Shown: piece by piece, positions 23,500 through 35,000 of the stretch
Layout: every line of letters begins with the position of its first letter
How positions within the stretch are numbered: position 1 is the first letter of the stretch
DNA from: Tamarix chinensis
Lineage: Eukaryota > Streptophyta > Magnoliopsida > Caryophyllales > Tamaricaceae
Length of the DNA stretch: 64,000 nt
Assembly (NCBI GenBank): GCA_030549775.1
Contig: CM060180.1
Span: 87,061,172 to 87,125,171, forward strand
Direction: 5' to 3'
Made by a program: the position numbers and the translations under genes
Notes under the pieces: model-generated
What the model was told of the DNA's origin: nothing
Databases searched by the model: none
What the model saw: only the letters and a program-made list of their open reading frames with translations

Positions 23500-24811
23500 G
23501 CAAAAATGATCAGAAGTAGACTATATAGCACTTATTTGAGGTTGTTTAGAGTAAAAGTTCTTATTTTCTCTCAATTATGTGTGATAACTCTATAGAGTGG
23601 GAAAATTAGGTAGGAATCCACACCCTTTATCCTTATCATAGTTAGAAACACATAAAAATGTACATTCATAAAGAGGTTAAAATATGCACTACTTGAGTGC
23701 TGTCATTTTCTCATGCCATTTGGATAGTTTTCCTTTTATCCTTTAGTTTATTGTGATTTATTTCATAGAAAAACCCTATTAGATTGTAGGACTAGGCAAC
23801 TGGTTCACCTAGAACTCTTATAGTATTTTTTAATAATTGGACTTCAAGGTTAAATTCTTTATTTGACCTTAATCTTTTATGATTAGGGTATATAGTTTGA
23901 ATAATTGGTTTATATGTGAATACATGATATGAATTTTATTATTTGCCTTGAATAAGATATTCATGATAAAGTGGACGATAGGAGAATCATGTGATGACTT
24001 CCCTTAATGGATCAGCTAGTGGTTTTAGCCCACCATTGTTGTGATTTGTGATCACCATATATATTGGGTTAGTTTGTAGTAGATAATCCACCCTTATTTG
24101 AGTTACATTGACTATCTATATTGAGCTAATATATGGTAGACAATATGACTATTTTAGTTGTATTGAGTTGTGGTAATTATCTATTTTAGGTTAGCTAGTG
24201 GTATACAATCCACTTTCTTTGAGTATGAATCATTATGGTTATGTTTATCTATCATTAAATTAGCATTGTTCCATGAGATGTATGAGTATGAATGAGTTAT
24301 TTCTTTAATATTAGTTACAAGTAATTTTTTATGTCATGTTATTAAACTATATTGATTGTTTTTCCATCTTAACTACCATGCCATATTTGTTACATGTTTC
24401 CTTTTGAAGGGACGCTTTGCTTACTCACTATAACAACATATAGATATTTGTTGGTGACTTGTTGTCGACATTAGATGATGATGATGTTAGTATATATGAT
24501 GTAATTCATGGGTAGGAATGACTATATCTAGGTGGGTACTTAGAGTACAAGTTATGCGGTGATGTCAATAAGGATCTTTTGTGGTTCGGATATTTTGGAC
24601 TCTTATATCCCATTATACCCCTTATGATTTGTTTTATGAGTTGATCGCCATAATAATTTTCTTATTATGTTATATTACTTCTGCTTCTTATCTATATTTT
24701 GTGACTTATTTGTGAAATGTTTTAGCATTGTCCTTAGTACAATAATGGTATAATGATTGAACTCACACTAAGAGAAATAGTAACACTCATTTTTTTTCTT
24801 TCACAAATCTA

Positions 24812-24855
<44 letters not shown>

Positions 24856-24880
24856 ATTATTAAAAATTAGGTTGTTATAG
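23500..24880 (+). repeat. Degenerate + strand LTR-like segment
   Basis: AT-rich sequence ending in ATTAGGTTGTTATA at about 24880, which resembles a decayed LTR 3' end. It contains three loosely repeated stretches near 24060-24230 (TAGTTTGTAGTAGATAATCCACC, TAATATATGGTAGACAATATGAC, GCTAGTGGTATACAATCCAC) and the phrase TTGCTTACTCACTATAACAAC near 24418. No ORF is credible. The family is not identified. Confidence 0.35.
24816..24851. repeat. (AT)n microsatellite
   Basis: A continuous run of about 18 AT units near the presumed end of the LTR-like segment. Confidence 0.95.
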
Positions 24881-25059
24881 ATTGTCTCCGCTTCAACCCA
24901 CTTAGTGAACTTATATATTTAAACTAGCATATAATATCAATTTCCGAGTTTCTTTGACATTTTTCTCACTAACTTCATTTACCACTTCATGAAGGATAAA
25001 CTTCAAGAAGTGAACCTACTTTGTAGGATGGTGGGTAACCTGTGTTATCCTTTAGCTTT

Positions 25060-27115
25060 TATCGCTCTTCTTATTGCAGTTGAAATATTAGCTTTACCTA
25101 ACTAATATTAACTCATGGTGAGAACCTTATTACAAAATCTTTAGGAGTTGGAGTGGTTCCCACACTTCCTACTTTATATCTGTTCTAGAATGCACTCAGC
25201 ATATTTGGAAGTCACACACCTTGAAAAGAGTCCAAAAATGACCTCTTGTAAATTTAACCCTTATATATCATAGATCTTGCCACTTTAGCGCTGATCCCCT
25301 TGGCATTATTTCTATTTCTAGGAGCTCCTCATCCATGATATAGTTGCGCAGGGGAGTCATCAACATGACTTTAGCTTTTGTTTTGTTTAATTCATTCTTT
25401 TTTATTCAAATAGTGGGTAATTGCATATATAAAAATGAAAAGGTTGTAGGACCTTTTGTTTGAATTACTGATTCCAAGCTCACTACAACATTTGTGTAAA
25501 CATGAATGATTTTTTTTAGAATTACATGATTAGACATTATTGGAAGTAAGTTTACTTCACTCTAACCATGTTGAGGTAGTTATCCATCTTAGGGACTTTG
25601 ACCCAATAAGGTCCATCTTCCACTTGAAATATTTTATCTTCTTTAAGGTATTGAATAATAGTTAACACCATTCAAAAGATTTTGAGATGAGTTGGTTATG
25701 TACGATAAGTTTCTTAGTGAGCCAATAAAATTCTTTGACAAATTCTAGCAATGGGATATTAAGAATGGTCTATAAATAGTCAAGATTAGCCTCAATTCCA
25801 TTCTAGGTTATCAGATAATTGAGGAACATTCTTCAAAAAATGCCAAAGGAGAATTTTATAGGGATACTCATGTAATACTATTGGAGTACCTAGAAGTATT
25901 ACCATAGGTGTTCCAAGTGGTTGGTAATCTTTTAGGGACTTAACAGGCATATCATTACTATAAACTCCATGGTATCACCTATCATTTTTTAAAACACACA
26001 ATTCACCAATTACTAGTATGCTCCCCTTAAGTTTTTGAGACTAAATGGAATAATTTCGTATTAGAAATTTCCTTCTTCAATGATGAATGCGGGTTTTTCC
26101 TAGTTAGAGGAATGCATAAGAATTTGGTTTTTCCTAGATAAGGTACGCATGAAGCTAAGTAGCTCATGTCTATTTGTGGGTTCAAGCTTTCCCTTAATTG
26201 TTCCTAGTAACAAGCTCAAATAACCATCTATGTGTCGTTGATTTCTTTGACTCCCCACTATGTTGGGAAGTATATAACTTGATGATAGGTTGAAGGCATG
26301 ACTCACATCTCATAGATCTAGAGGCATTTAAGGATAATGTCGTAAGTGGAGGGGCAATCAACAATCAAAAACTTAATGTTGATATTGACTATTTATGTAT
26401 AGATCAGGAGTTAGGCTTCCTATATAGTATACTTATATTCTCAGTTGAAACCAATCAAAACTATATATTATTTATGAATCTCCTCTTCTAAGATTTCTAT
26501 CCCCTTAAGATTACTAAGGAACATGATATTTGCCAAGCTAACATTGTTAACTATGATTCACCAAGTGAGTTATTTAGGAACAAATAACTCACTGACTAGA
26601 GCATCTTTATGTGTCATGGCTAAGTATGTGGTATTCATATTAATAATATTAATAGGTTGATCAAATAAAGTAGGGTTGATCATTTAGTGGCACCTCTACT
26701 TTATGTTAGAGGCCTTTCAAGCATACATTTTGGCTTGAGAAATGGTAAATCCACTAATCTATTATCTGCCCTTAATTATGCTAACCTTCTTGATATTTTG
26801 AAGTGGTTTGGGCATGCTTGATGGTGTAGTGCCATTTCTTCTTTAGTTACCATAAGTGGTCATCTCCTTCCCTTTACGTACGAGGTGCTCACAAAGGTGG
26901 CCTTTCTAAATGAGTTATGTTACTTTAAACTTTAAGCCTATATAAACGGTAGTAGTATTGTCATAATCTATGTGGAATTTACAATACTTAGTCATATTAC
27001 ACTCTTTGATGGGTGCTTTGAGCTTATCAAAACTTCTATCTTTATTAGCCATCCTCTTCATTACCACCACAAACTCGACAAAATCAAAGTTGAGGGTATA
27101 GGTAGAATTGGTCAT
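25060..27115 (-). pseudogene. Tat/Ogre-like Ty3-gypsy gag-protease-pol remnant
   Basis: The frame 26915-27115 (- strand) reads FDKLKAPIKECNMTKYCKFH then IDYDNTT, matching the Tat gag/pol linker in which a K.KYCRFHRDHGHDT zinc-knuckle-like motif is conserved. Lower down (26306-26100), SSSYILPNIVGSQRNQRH is weakly like the protease C-terminal block (S.YHL...F.T..G.G...G.Q..AR). At 25090-25370 the DNA closely parallels 2070-2330, a region associated with RNase H/integrase. The order fits one leftward element, decayed and partly deleted between domains. I found no intact reverse transcriptase. Confidence 0.55.
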
Positions 27116-27179
27116 CTAGGAGAGGGATCTTTAGAGTCTTTCCTCTGTCATCTGTTTGGGACTTTGTTAATAGTGTAAC

Positions 27180-28100
27180 GTTTTGAAGACCTACTACAAT
27201 GACGATCCTACCTCAATTTTCTTTTTCCCTCATAGCTAGAATTGTCTTGTTGTAATGCTAGATTGGCCTCGCTGTCGTCCCATTTGATTTGGGTACATGC
27301 CTTTACAAGGGTATCCTTTATAGTTCTACAAGGTACTTCAACATCTCCTTGTAGAGATCTAGGTGTGGTAGCAAGCCCTTCCTAAAAGTTCTCACTATGG
27401 TGTTATGACAACCAAAAGGGAGGGGGCAACTCTCATAAGCTAGACAATCTACAACTATATTTGACTATATAAACTTATATGAAATGGAGCACACCTCATA
27501 GCCATAAGTAAGCAAAGCACAAGCCACTAAAACACTAGCTAAGGGATGGCGTGGGGCCATTGCGTGCTTGAGAATATAGATTGTCATAGAAGAGTTAGTG
27601 CACAGATGCACCAAACTATATCTCTGCTCTTGAGCAATGAAGAGGCCATGGTGTATAACCCACATCCTAGCCATTAGAATATTCTCAAAATTGACATAAG
27701 TTGAAAACCCAAACATCCAACAACACCACCCGTTGAGTTAAATTTAGGGTTACAAATTGTTAGCAAATATTGCAGTTGGAAGATTGTAAATATATTTACA
27801 ATAAGACTTGAAAATATTTAGTTTTAAAGTATTATAAGATACAGGGAATATTGTTTATCTCTGGTGATCCAATCCGATGATATCAATAAGTTGATGATGA
27901 CGACGATGATAAGGATAAGGATAATATAAAATTAACGATAATAAGTAATGATAACAATAGTAAGAGTAGTAATACAAACACACTAGTTATGTCACCAACA
28001 ATAGTAAAATAATAGTAACAACACATTGAAAATTTGAAATCAGATTGAATCAGTTAAGATGATATTAGATAAGCCAAACTCTCTATGAGAAAAACCATAA
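27180..28100. other. Intergenic sequence upstream of the MADS gene
   Basis: No supported gene. The 83-codon - strand frame at 27465-27716 has no recognised domain and may be gypsy leader sequence. A GAT/AAT-rich simple stretch lies at about 27885-27980. Confidence 0.4.
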
Positions 28101-28243
28101 ACTTTTGCGAAATCACTCCTAACAATTAAAGAGTCCTGTTGAACTACGGTTATTCCAGCTCAATTGTTATATATCCACTTTTGTATTATTAATTAGGGCC
28201 GGTTTGAGAAAAAAATATTGGAGAGGAGGTTCCAAAGGGATGA

Positions 28244-28263
28244 GTCCCGTTATTAGTCGGGAC
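28244..28263. promoter_or_regulatory. Short inverted repeat GTCCCG/CGGGAC upstream of the MADS gene
   Basis: GTCCCG (28244-28249) and CGGGAC (28258-28263) form a 6-bp stem with an 8-base spacer; a third CGTCCCGG occurs at 28321-28328. The GC content here is higher than in the surroundings, about 570 bp before the start codon. It could be a transcription-factor site, but nothing in the sequence proves it. Confidence 0.3.
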
Positions 28264-28548
28264 GGTTTGATGGCGTGAACTGACGCTTACAATGCGGAAT
28301 GCATACTTTTACGTATAGAACGTCCCGGTGAATAATTTCAGGAGCAAAGGAACGTAAAAGGCGTCATTTTTATATACATCTGTTGTGCAGGGGAAAACAC
28401 CAACTTTAGTTGATTTCAGTAAAGAAGAATTTTTTTTTTTTAATCGATTACTTCTTTTCGGACGGAAAGACTGTAAGAAAGATACGCAGATGCTCAGTCA
28501 ACAGTAACAAAAGAGGCATGAAAAATAACGCTCCACGACACACACACA

Positions 28549-28558
28549 TATATAAAAG
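28549..28558 (+). promoter_or_regulatory. Candidate TATA box of the AGL12-like gene
   Basis: TATATAAAAG, 274 bp before the ATG. A start about 30 bp further on gives a 5' leader of roughly 245 nt containing a purine-rich CAGAGACAGAGAGCTCAG stretch. The neighbouring (TA)n at 28565-28582 and TATTTATAGC at about 28749 are alternatives. Confidence 0.5.
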
Positions 28559-28831
28559 ACCCTTATATATATATATATATACATATATGTTACTACGCAG
28601 AGAACAAGGTACGGTCTCAGATCAGAGACAGAGAGCTCAGGAAGTGAGAGTGCAACAACCTCGAAGCTAGTTCAAACTAGTGGGAGGTTGCCTTGCAAAT
28701 AAGCAAAAAACCATCGCCCTGCATACTCTTTAGATTATATTTCTCATTTATTTATAGCTATTTTTTGTCTAAGTACTACACCACCGATAGTCAGAATTAA
28801 ATTAGTTATCGATCAAAGGCATACGTCGAAA

Positions 28832-29013
28832 ATGGCTCGCGGAAAGGTTCAGCTGAGAAGGATTGAGAACTCGGCGCACAGGCAAGTGACCTTCTGCAAG
28901 CGGCGCGCGGGATTGTTCAAAAAGGCTAAGGAGCTCTCCGTCCTTTGTGATGCCGACGTCGGAGTCTTTGTCTTCTCCGATCATGGAAAGCTCTATGAAC
29001 TGGCATCTAGAGG
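28832..29013 (+). CDS. AGL12: AGL12-like exon 1 (MADS domain)
   Basis: 182 nt encoding residues 1-60 and two bases of codon 61; donor GTAAGT at 29014. 182 nt is the standard first coding exon of MIKC genes. The exon is GC-richer than everything around it. Reading on into the intron would add only one codon before a stop. Confidence 0.95.
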
Positions 29014-32000
29014 GTAAGTCTTCCCCCTCTCTCCGGCAGCTAATTAACGCGTTCAATTCTCTGTAAAGAAACCTAGCTCGGACGACTTGTTGATCATCTG
29101 GAAAAATTCCGGCTCATGGTGAATCCTATCACATATAATGTATGTCTTTTATAGTGTACTTTATATTTAGATGAGTGAGGGTTGGGGTGAATCACGCATA
29201 TTCGATGATTACTCTTTCGTTTTAGGCCCTTCAGGAGTATGCAGTAATCGCAGTTTATGTCATGAGATTTTGGCTAAAGATCAAGAAATATGGGTGATTT
29301 ATAAAATATCTCCTTATTTTAGTTAATTTCCAAATATTAAATTTAGTTTCCCCTTAGTTTTCTATTTCTCATCGTACCTTCATCTGGCTACTACTTGCAA
29401 TATATATATATATATTTTTAATTTTTTTTAGGGTCTTCTCAAACTTTTTTGAGGCCATGTGCTGGCTCCTAAAATTTTGGAGAAAATTTTTATTATTAAA
29501 ATACAAAATATATATCTCAAGATAATCATATTAGAGCCCTTATATATAATAGAACAACAAAGAAGATACTAAGGATTGTTTGTAAGACAGTAGGACGGTA
29601 CAAGAGCAGCTTTAATAAGAAAACGGTGGTTCGGTAGAAAAAACTCTCAGACGGTAGCTTAGAGTACTTTAGGAAACGAAGGGAATCCTGAGCATAGCAA
29701 AATAGCTTAATAATAAACGATTAATAAATTACTTATGTAGTTAAATTTTGTGGGTTATATATCACATATGGGAGTTTATGCACCATTGTAAGAGTAAAAG
29801 TGAAGAGTTTATGGATATCTAGATGTACAGTTTTTTTCTTTATCATTTATTTTTAAAAGTTACCCTTGCTATTCGTTTAAGCTACTAACATTGTCTTTAC
29901 TCTTACACTTGTTTTATTATGGACAGTTCATTAAATCTCAAAAAAAAAAACTTTTAAATAAAATATAATCCAGACTTTTCTATACTTACTAATATGCTCG
30001 CGGGTCATTTCAATTACAAAACTAGGAATTCAATTTTTCATAATCGGTTTATCACTTCATAATATCATAAACAAATTTATATCAATAATAAAATATCAAT
30101 TTTGATCTATTAATGTATAGTACAATTTATAAGAAAACTCTCTAGCAATTTTCATACTTGATGGCATTGGAAAGCAAATAAACCCACTTATCATGGCACC
30201 GGAAAGCAAATAAACCCAAAAGTGACACATAAGAAACAAGTAAAAGTGAACTATTTAAATTTGTTTTTCCTTTGTTACACTTCCTTTATACATCTCCTTT
30301 TTTTTTTTTTTTTTTTTTTTTACTTCTCTCTTGCAATAGCAAGAATGAGATAAATGGTCTGAAATTTATACATTTTACCTCGTCATGGTTGATGAGTACG
30401 ATGATGGAGAAAACCATTCTTTATAATCTTATTGGAAGCTGTGTATTAGATTTTGAACATGCACATAAGATGTTCAACAAATTGATTTAATCTCTTTATG
30501 TTATCATCTTGTCATAATATTCCTTCGCCTATTTTCAAACGTGTAGAAATTGATTTTTTTTATTCATTTTTACTCATGTAATAATTTTCCTTTACTCTTA
30601 TATAAATAAAATAATATTTTTTTTCATCACGGGTTATGCATATTATTTCTCTAGGATATGCGTACTTTAAAAGTGAAAGAAGTGCAATTTTATCTCATAA
30701 GATGTGTAGAAGGTAATTTATGCCAAAGATTGCGTACTACATCATTAAAGAATGTGTATTATAGTACTATTGAGCAATAGGTATTTATTTATGGGAAATG
30801 AAGAGTGGGCAATTTAGTTCTAGTAAATGTGTGTCGTAGTATTAGATAATGAGTTTCTAATATTGAAAAAGGTGTATTTTAGGTATGAAGAATTAATAGT
30901 GTGCTAAAATATGTGTATTATTATCCTAGAATATGTGCATTATTGTCCTTAACATTACATATTTTTTACCCTACAAAATGTGTATTTTAATAGCGAAAGA
31001 TTTATATATATATTTTTTTCATGTGTAATTTAAGAATTCTCTCATCCACTTATATAAATGATCAAGATGTGTATATTTAATTGGAAGGATGTGCATTCAT
31101 ATTTTGAAATATGTGCATTTTTTTTATAGTTGAGAAAACAAGAAAAAGAAAATACACTAAGTGAAAAGAAAACATCATTGGAAAGAACTGGCTCAAAAGA
31201 AAACTTGCACGTTGGGAACCACCTCATCGATTCTTTATGGAAAATCATCTCTCCTATTCTTGATCCAAATCCGATCATTGATTTGATAAATATAACCATC
31301 CACCTAACGCATTCTTGATGACTTTCAAACACTATCTTGTTCCTCATCTCCCATATAGCTCCTATTATTGCGAAGAATGAAGCAGTCCAAATTTCCCTCC
31401 TAAGACCCCTCCTTCTACCTCCTACCTAACCAAGAGCGTAATATGTGCAATTATATGATATTGAGGAAATATTTATGTTAATAGATCAGTAAATTAAATT
31501 AGTGTGCCTTCTCTGTTAGATATGTTGCTGCAAACTTTGCCAAATAAATCCATCAAGACAATTCATATGATGGAGAAAGCTTAGATTGAGTATGGATCAT
31601 ATTGCTTTCTATACCCTTTGTGTACTCTGTGCACTAATGGCAATGTTGAAGAAGTCGATGAACATTTTGAAAGTAAAAAGTTATTCCCTCTATAGACAAA
31701 TGGATTTAGCAATATTTTAAATGGTTGTTGCAACATTTTTGTGGATGTATTTGAGCCTGACATGTGCTTATTCCTCTCTGAAATATGTGTATTTTTTTTC
31801 TTTTAATATGTGTGTTCTTGACATGAGATTTGTATTGTTATTTTAGAGGGTATTTATTTGTATCCTAGAACATGTGTATTATAGAATTAAAATGTGTAAA
31901 TGTTTATGTGGATGAGGATGTGTATTATTGTGATGAAAACATGTGTATTGATATCAGGGAAGATGTGTATTAGTTTTTATACATGTCTATTCCTCACTAA

Positions 32001-35000
32001 CACGGGTATAAATAAAAGGAATTTTATTTTTCTTTGAATGATATGTATTTTTATCTGGAGAAATGTGTATTTATATCTTGTAAAATGTGCATTTATGTCC
32101 TAGACACTATATATTTTGTTGAGACATAGGTGTATGTCTTCGCAAACACATGAACATTATGGATAGAATATTTTTTTTTTAATTTTTAGTGACATATATT
32201 GAAAGAAAATTTGCTCTTAACTTAAAGTATTGATATTTAACTTATAAAAAATAAAATAGATGAATGTATAAGCCATGTAATGAATTGCCACCTAATAGAT
32301 ATAATGAGTGAATAAATAATGTATTGGCATGTCGTTTAAATCAAACTTTAACAAATTTACAAAGTTACCACCATTTCCACTATGGTACGGTAGAAACAGT
32401 TCTAGCATGCAATTTACACTTTTAAATATATTATATTGAATTGAATTTGATTGAATAGAATATAATATTGGTTTTGTGTATAACATATATTTTATGTGAG
32501 AATTTATAAAGTAGATATAATTTATATTTTTGTGAAGTAAACATTCTTGAATTTCTTACAATTGTCAAAGAAATAAATATGATATTTATAGTTTTGACAT
32601 CTAAAATTTTTAGAATTTTTTGAAATAATTTTGGAATAAATTAAAGGTGTATAGAGATTTTGTGTTTTTTATTTTTTTTAAAAAAATTATTAAAATTACA
32701 TGGTGGTTAATAATGGGTGTTGGATTAATAAGTAGTATAGATGACATTAGGGAGGGAATGAACTTGATTTGATAAGTATGAATTTCTAATGAAATATTCA
32801 CAAAAAATTATTACTTCATGAGATTTATAATTTATATTTTCATAATAACTCAAATTAGTTCGGCTACTTGAGAATAAAAATATTTTTGAAGCTTGAAAAT
32901 TATCAATTACATTCTCATGATAGAACATTGGTCCATGAGAATTATCTATTCTTAGAGATGTTTATTAGTCCAAAACTGAATTAGACTAGACTAAAATTTG
33001 ATTAGACTCAAATTTTCTAAGGATAGAACTAAAGAATGAACCAAAATTTTTTTTTTGATGTAATTAGATAAAAAAAATATCAAATTCCTCAAATACCATA
33101 TGAGCTAAAACTCTTGGTATATTTTTGTTTTTAAATACATATTTTGTTGAAAAAAAATTGGTTTGTAAGAGTTAAAACTCTTTTTTTTAATTAAATAATT
33201 GAGTCGAATTGGAATCAAATCCTAAAAAAAATTGTTATTTTGCATCAGAATTTAGTAATTTCGATAATCTTTCTGCAACAAATGTTAGTTCCTTTGATTC
33301 AATATTCATTTTAGAGTTTTACACAAATATTAAGAATGTGTATGTATTGTCAAATACTTTAATATCAAAAATGCATTATTAAATAATGCTTAAGAGACAA
33401 AACAATTTAAATGGTAAGAATAATTTGAGAAAAGAAAGTTAATTAATGCATTAAAAGTTAAAGCTACAAAAACTTTGGATTAAAAAAATCTAATAAAAAT
33501 GAAACACATTTTGAATTGAAAGGAGTTTCTAATAAATCTATTTCAATCTTAGTATATATAATTTGTCATTTACTAAATTATGTATTGTAGGTTTGTAGTA
33601 GCACACTGTTTTAAGTTAACTTTATGATCCGTTCATAAATAAAATAAGTCGTTCATCTTACAAAGAGAAATTTTATATATTAATATATAATAATAATAAA
33701 ATAATATTGTATAAAATATTTTTTATTTAAAAATAATAATTATATTTTTACATCATGATATATTATATCTAAAAAAATAAAGGTTAAACGTTATGCTGAA
33801 CAAGGTAATTTGTTTTTATACAAAGAGAGATTATCATTTTAACTCCTATCCTCTAACCAAATACCACGGTAAAGGACCTCGAACATGTAGCTTTAAAGAC
33901 TTCAATCTTAGCCGTCGTTAGTCCCCATGAAAACGCACTAGTGTTGCACACCCACAAACAGTGGGCGGACAAAAAATATTGCTCCTTTCATTTCTGAATA
34001 GAACTTTTCATTCAAGTTTTTAAAAATAAAATTTGACCATTAAATATATAATATATTATAATATTAAAATATATAATTATTATATTTTATATATTATATC
34101 TCTATTACGACATGCTAAACAAGCCTTTGTATTTGGTCGTTGATCTTGTAAAGGACCTATTTATATGAATCCATAGTAATAAGTACAACAAGAAATATAT
34201 GGAAGTGTTTGCAAATTTGGGTAACTTGTCCAAGCAATTTATTTACGAGCATATAGATTTAGAGTTGTACGTAATGCTATTTTGGTATAAATAAAAGCTT
34301 ATTAATTAAAAACATATATTGTCTCAAATTCAATTAGTTATTGTATTTATATATTTATCATAATTTATTTTCAAACCTCTTATGATGGTGTGTTTCGGTA
34401 CTTAATGTATTATTCTTTGTTCGTATGTGAACAATATTATCAAATACAAGCAGAACAATGCGCGGGCTCATGGATAGGTACACTAAGTGCACACGAAGTT
34501 TTCATGCTGAATCTGTGGCACAGGAAAAGCAGCTTCTGGTATGTAGCCCTACACACTAACCACTATTGTTCACATGTACTCTTCTATATCCATCATATTT
34601 GTCAATTTATATTACTCAAGATTATTATCAGTCATTACGGTTATTTTAATAGCATTAGGTTAATTTTAGTGGTATTTCTCAATTACCACTTGTTTATCAT
34701 GTTAGCATATTAGATAATTTATATATGATGACATGATACATCTGACATCACGCACGATCACACTCATACCACACACACATAAGACAACTAGATGATATCA
34801 AATAATGAAATGCCTTTGCTTCCTTCACATTAATTATTAGATTTCCACACTTAGTATCACATAAAACCACTTTCACTTATCATTGGGTAGTACACAAAAG
34901 TAACTAAATATGCATATAAAAGCCACTATAGGTAACTACTAACATCACACAAAATCCATTTTTTTATTTAACTTATTGGGAGGGATACAAACAATGCTAT

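Larger units (their letters stand above)
30740..32130 (+). repeat. Dispersed ATGTGTATT / ATGTGCATT repeat field
   Basis: By eye I count nine exact ATGTGTATT words and four ATGTGCATT words, spaced irregularly 15-160 bp apart in two groups (30740-31120 and 31775-32100), separated by the gene fragments below. Several are preceded by GA(A/T)A or CCTAGA. This looks like the low-complexity terminal or leader sequence of one transposable element that carries gene fragments between its ends; class not determined. Confidence 0.6.
29014..34453 (+). other. AGL12-like intron 1 (5.4 kb)
   Basis: AT-rich intron with GTAAGT donor and CAAGCAG acceptor. It contains a T24 run (30299-30322), gene fragments at 30320-31770 and ATGTGTATT repeats (see separate entries). 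32170-34450 is AT-rich sequence with no recognised feature. First introns of MIKC genes often hold regulatory elements; I did not find a clear CArG box by eye. Confidence 0.85.

Noticed and set aside
34390..34713. 107-codon open frame covering exon 2
   Set aside because: Wrong frame. The spliced frame gives [12 protein letters not shown], matching the MADS I region, with proper AG/GT borders.
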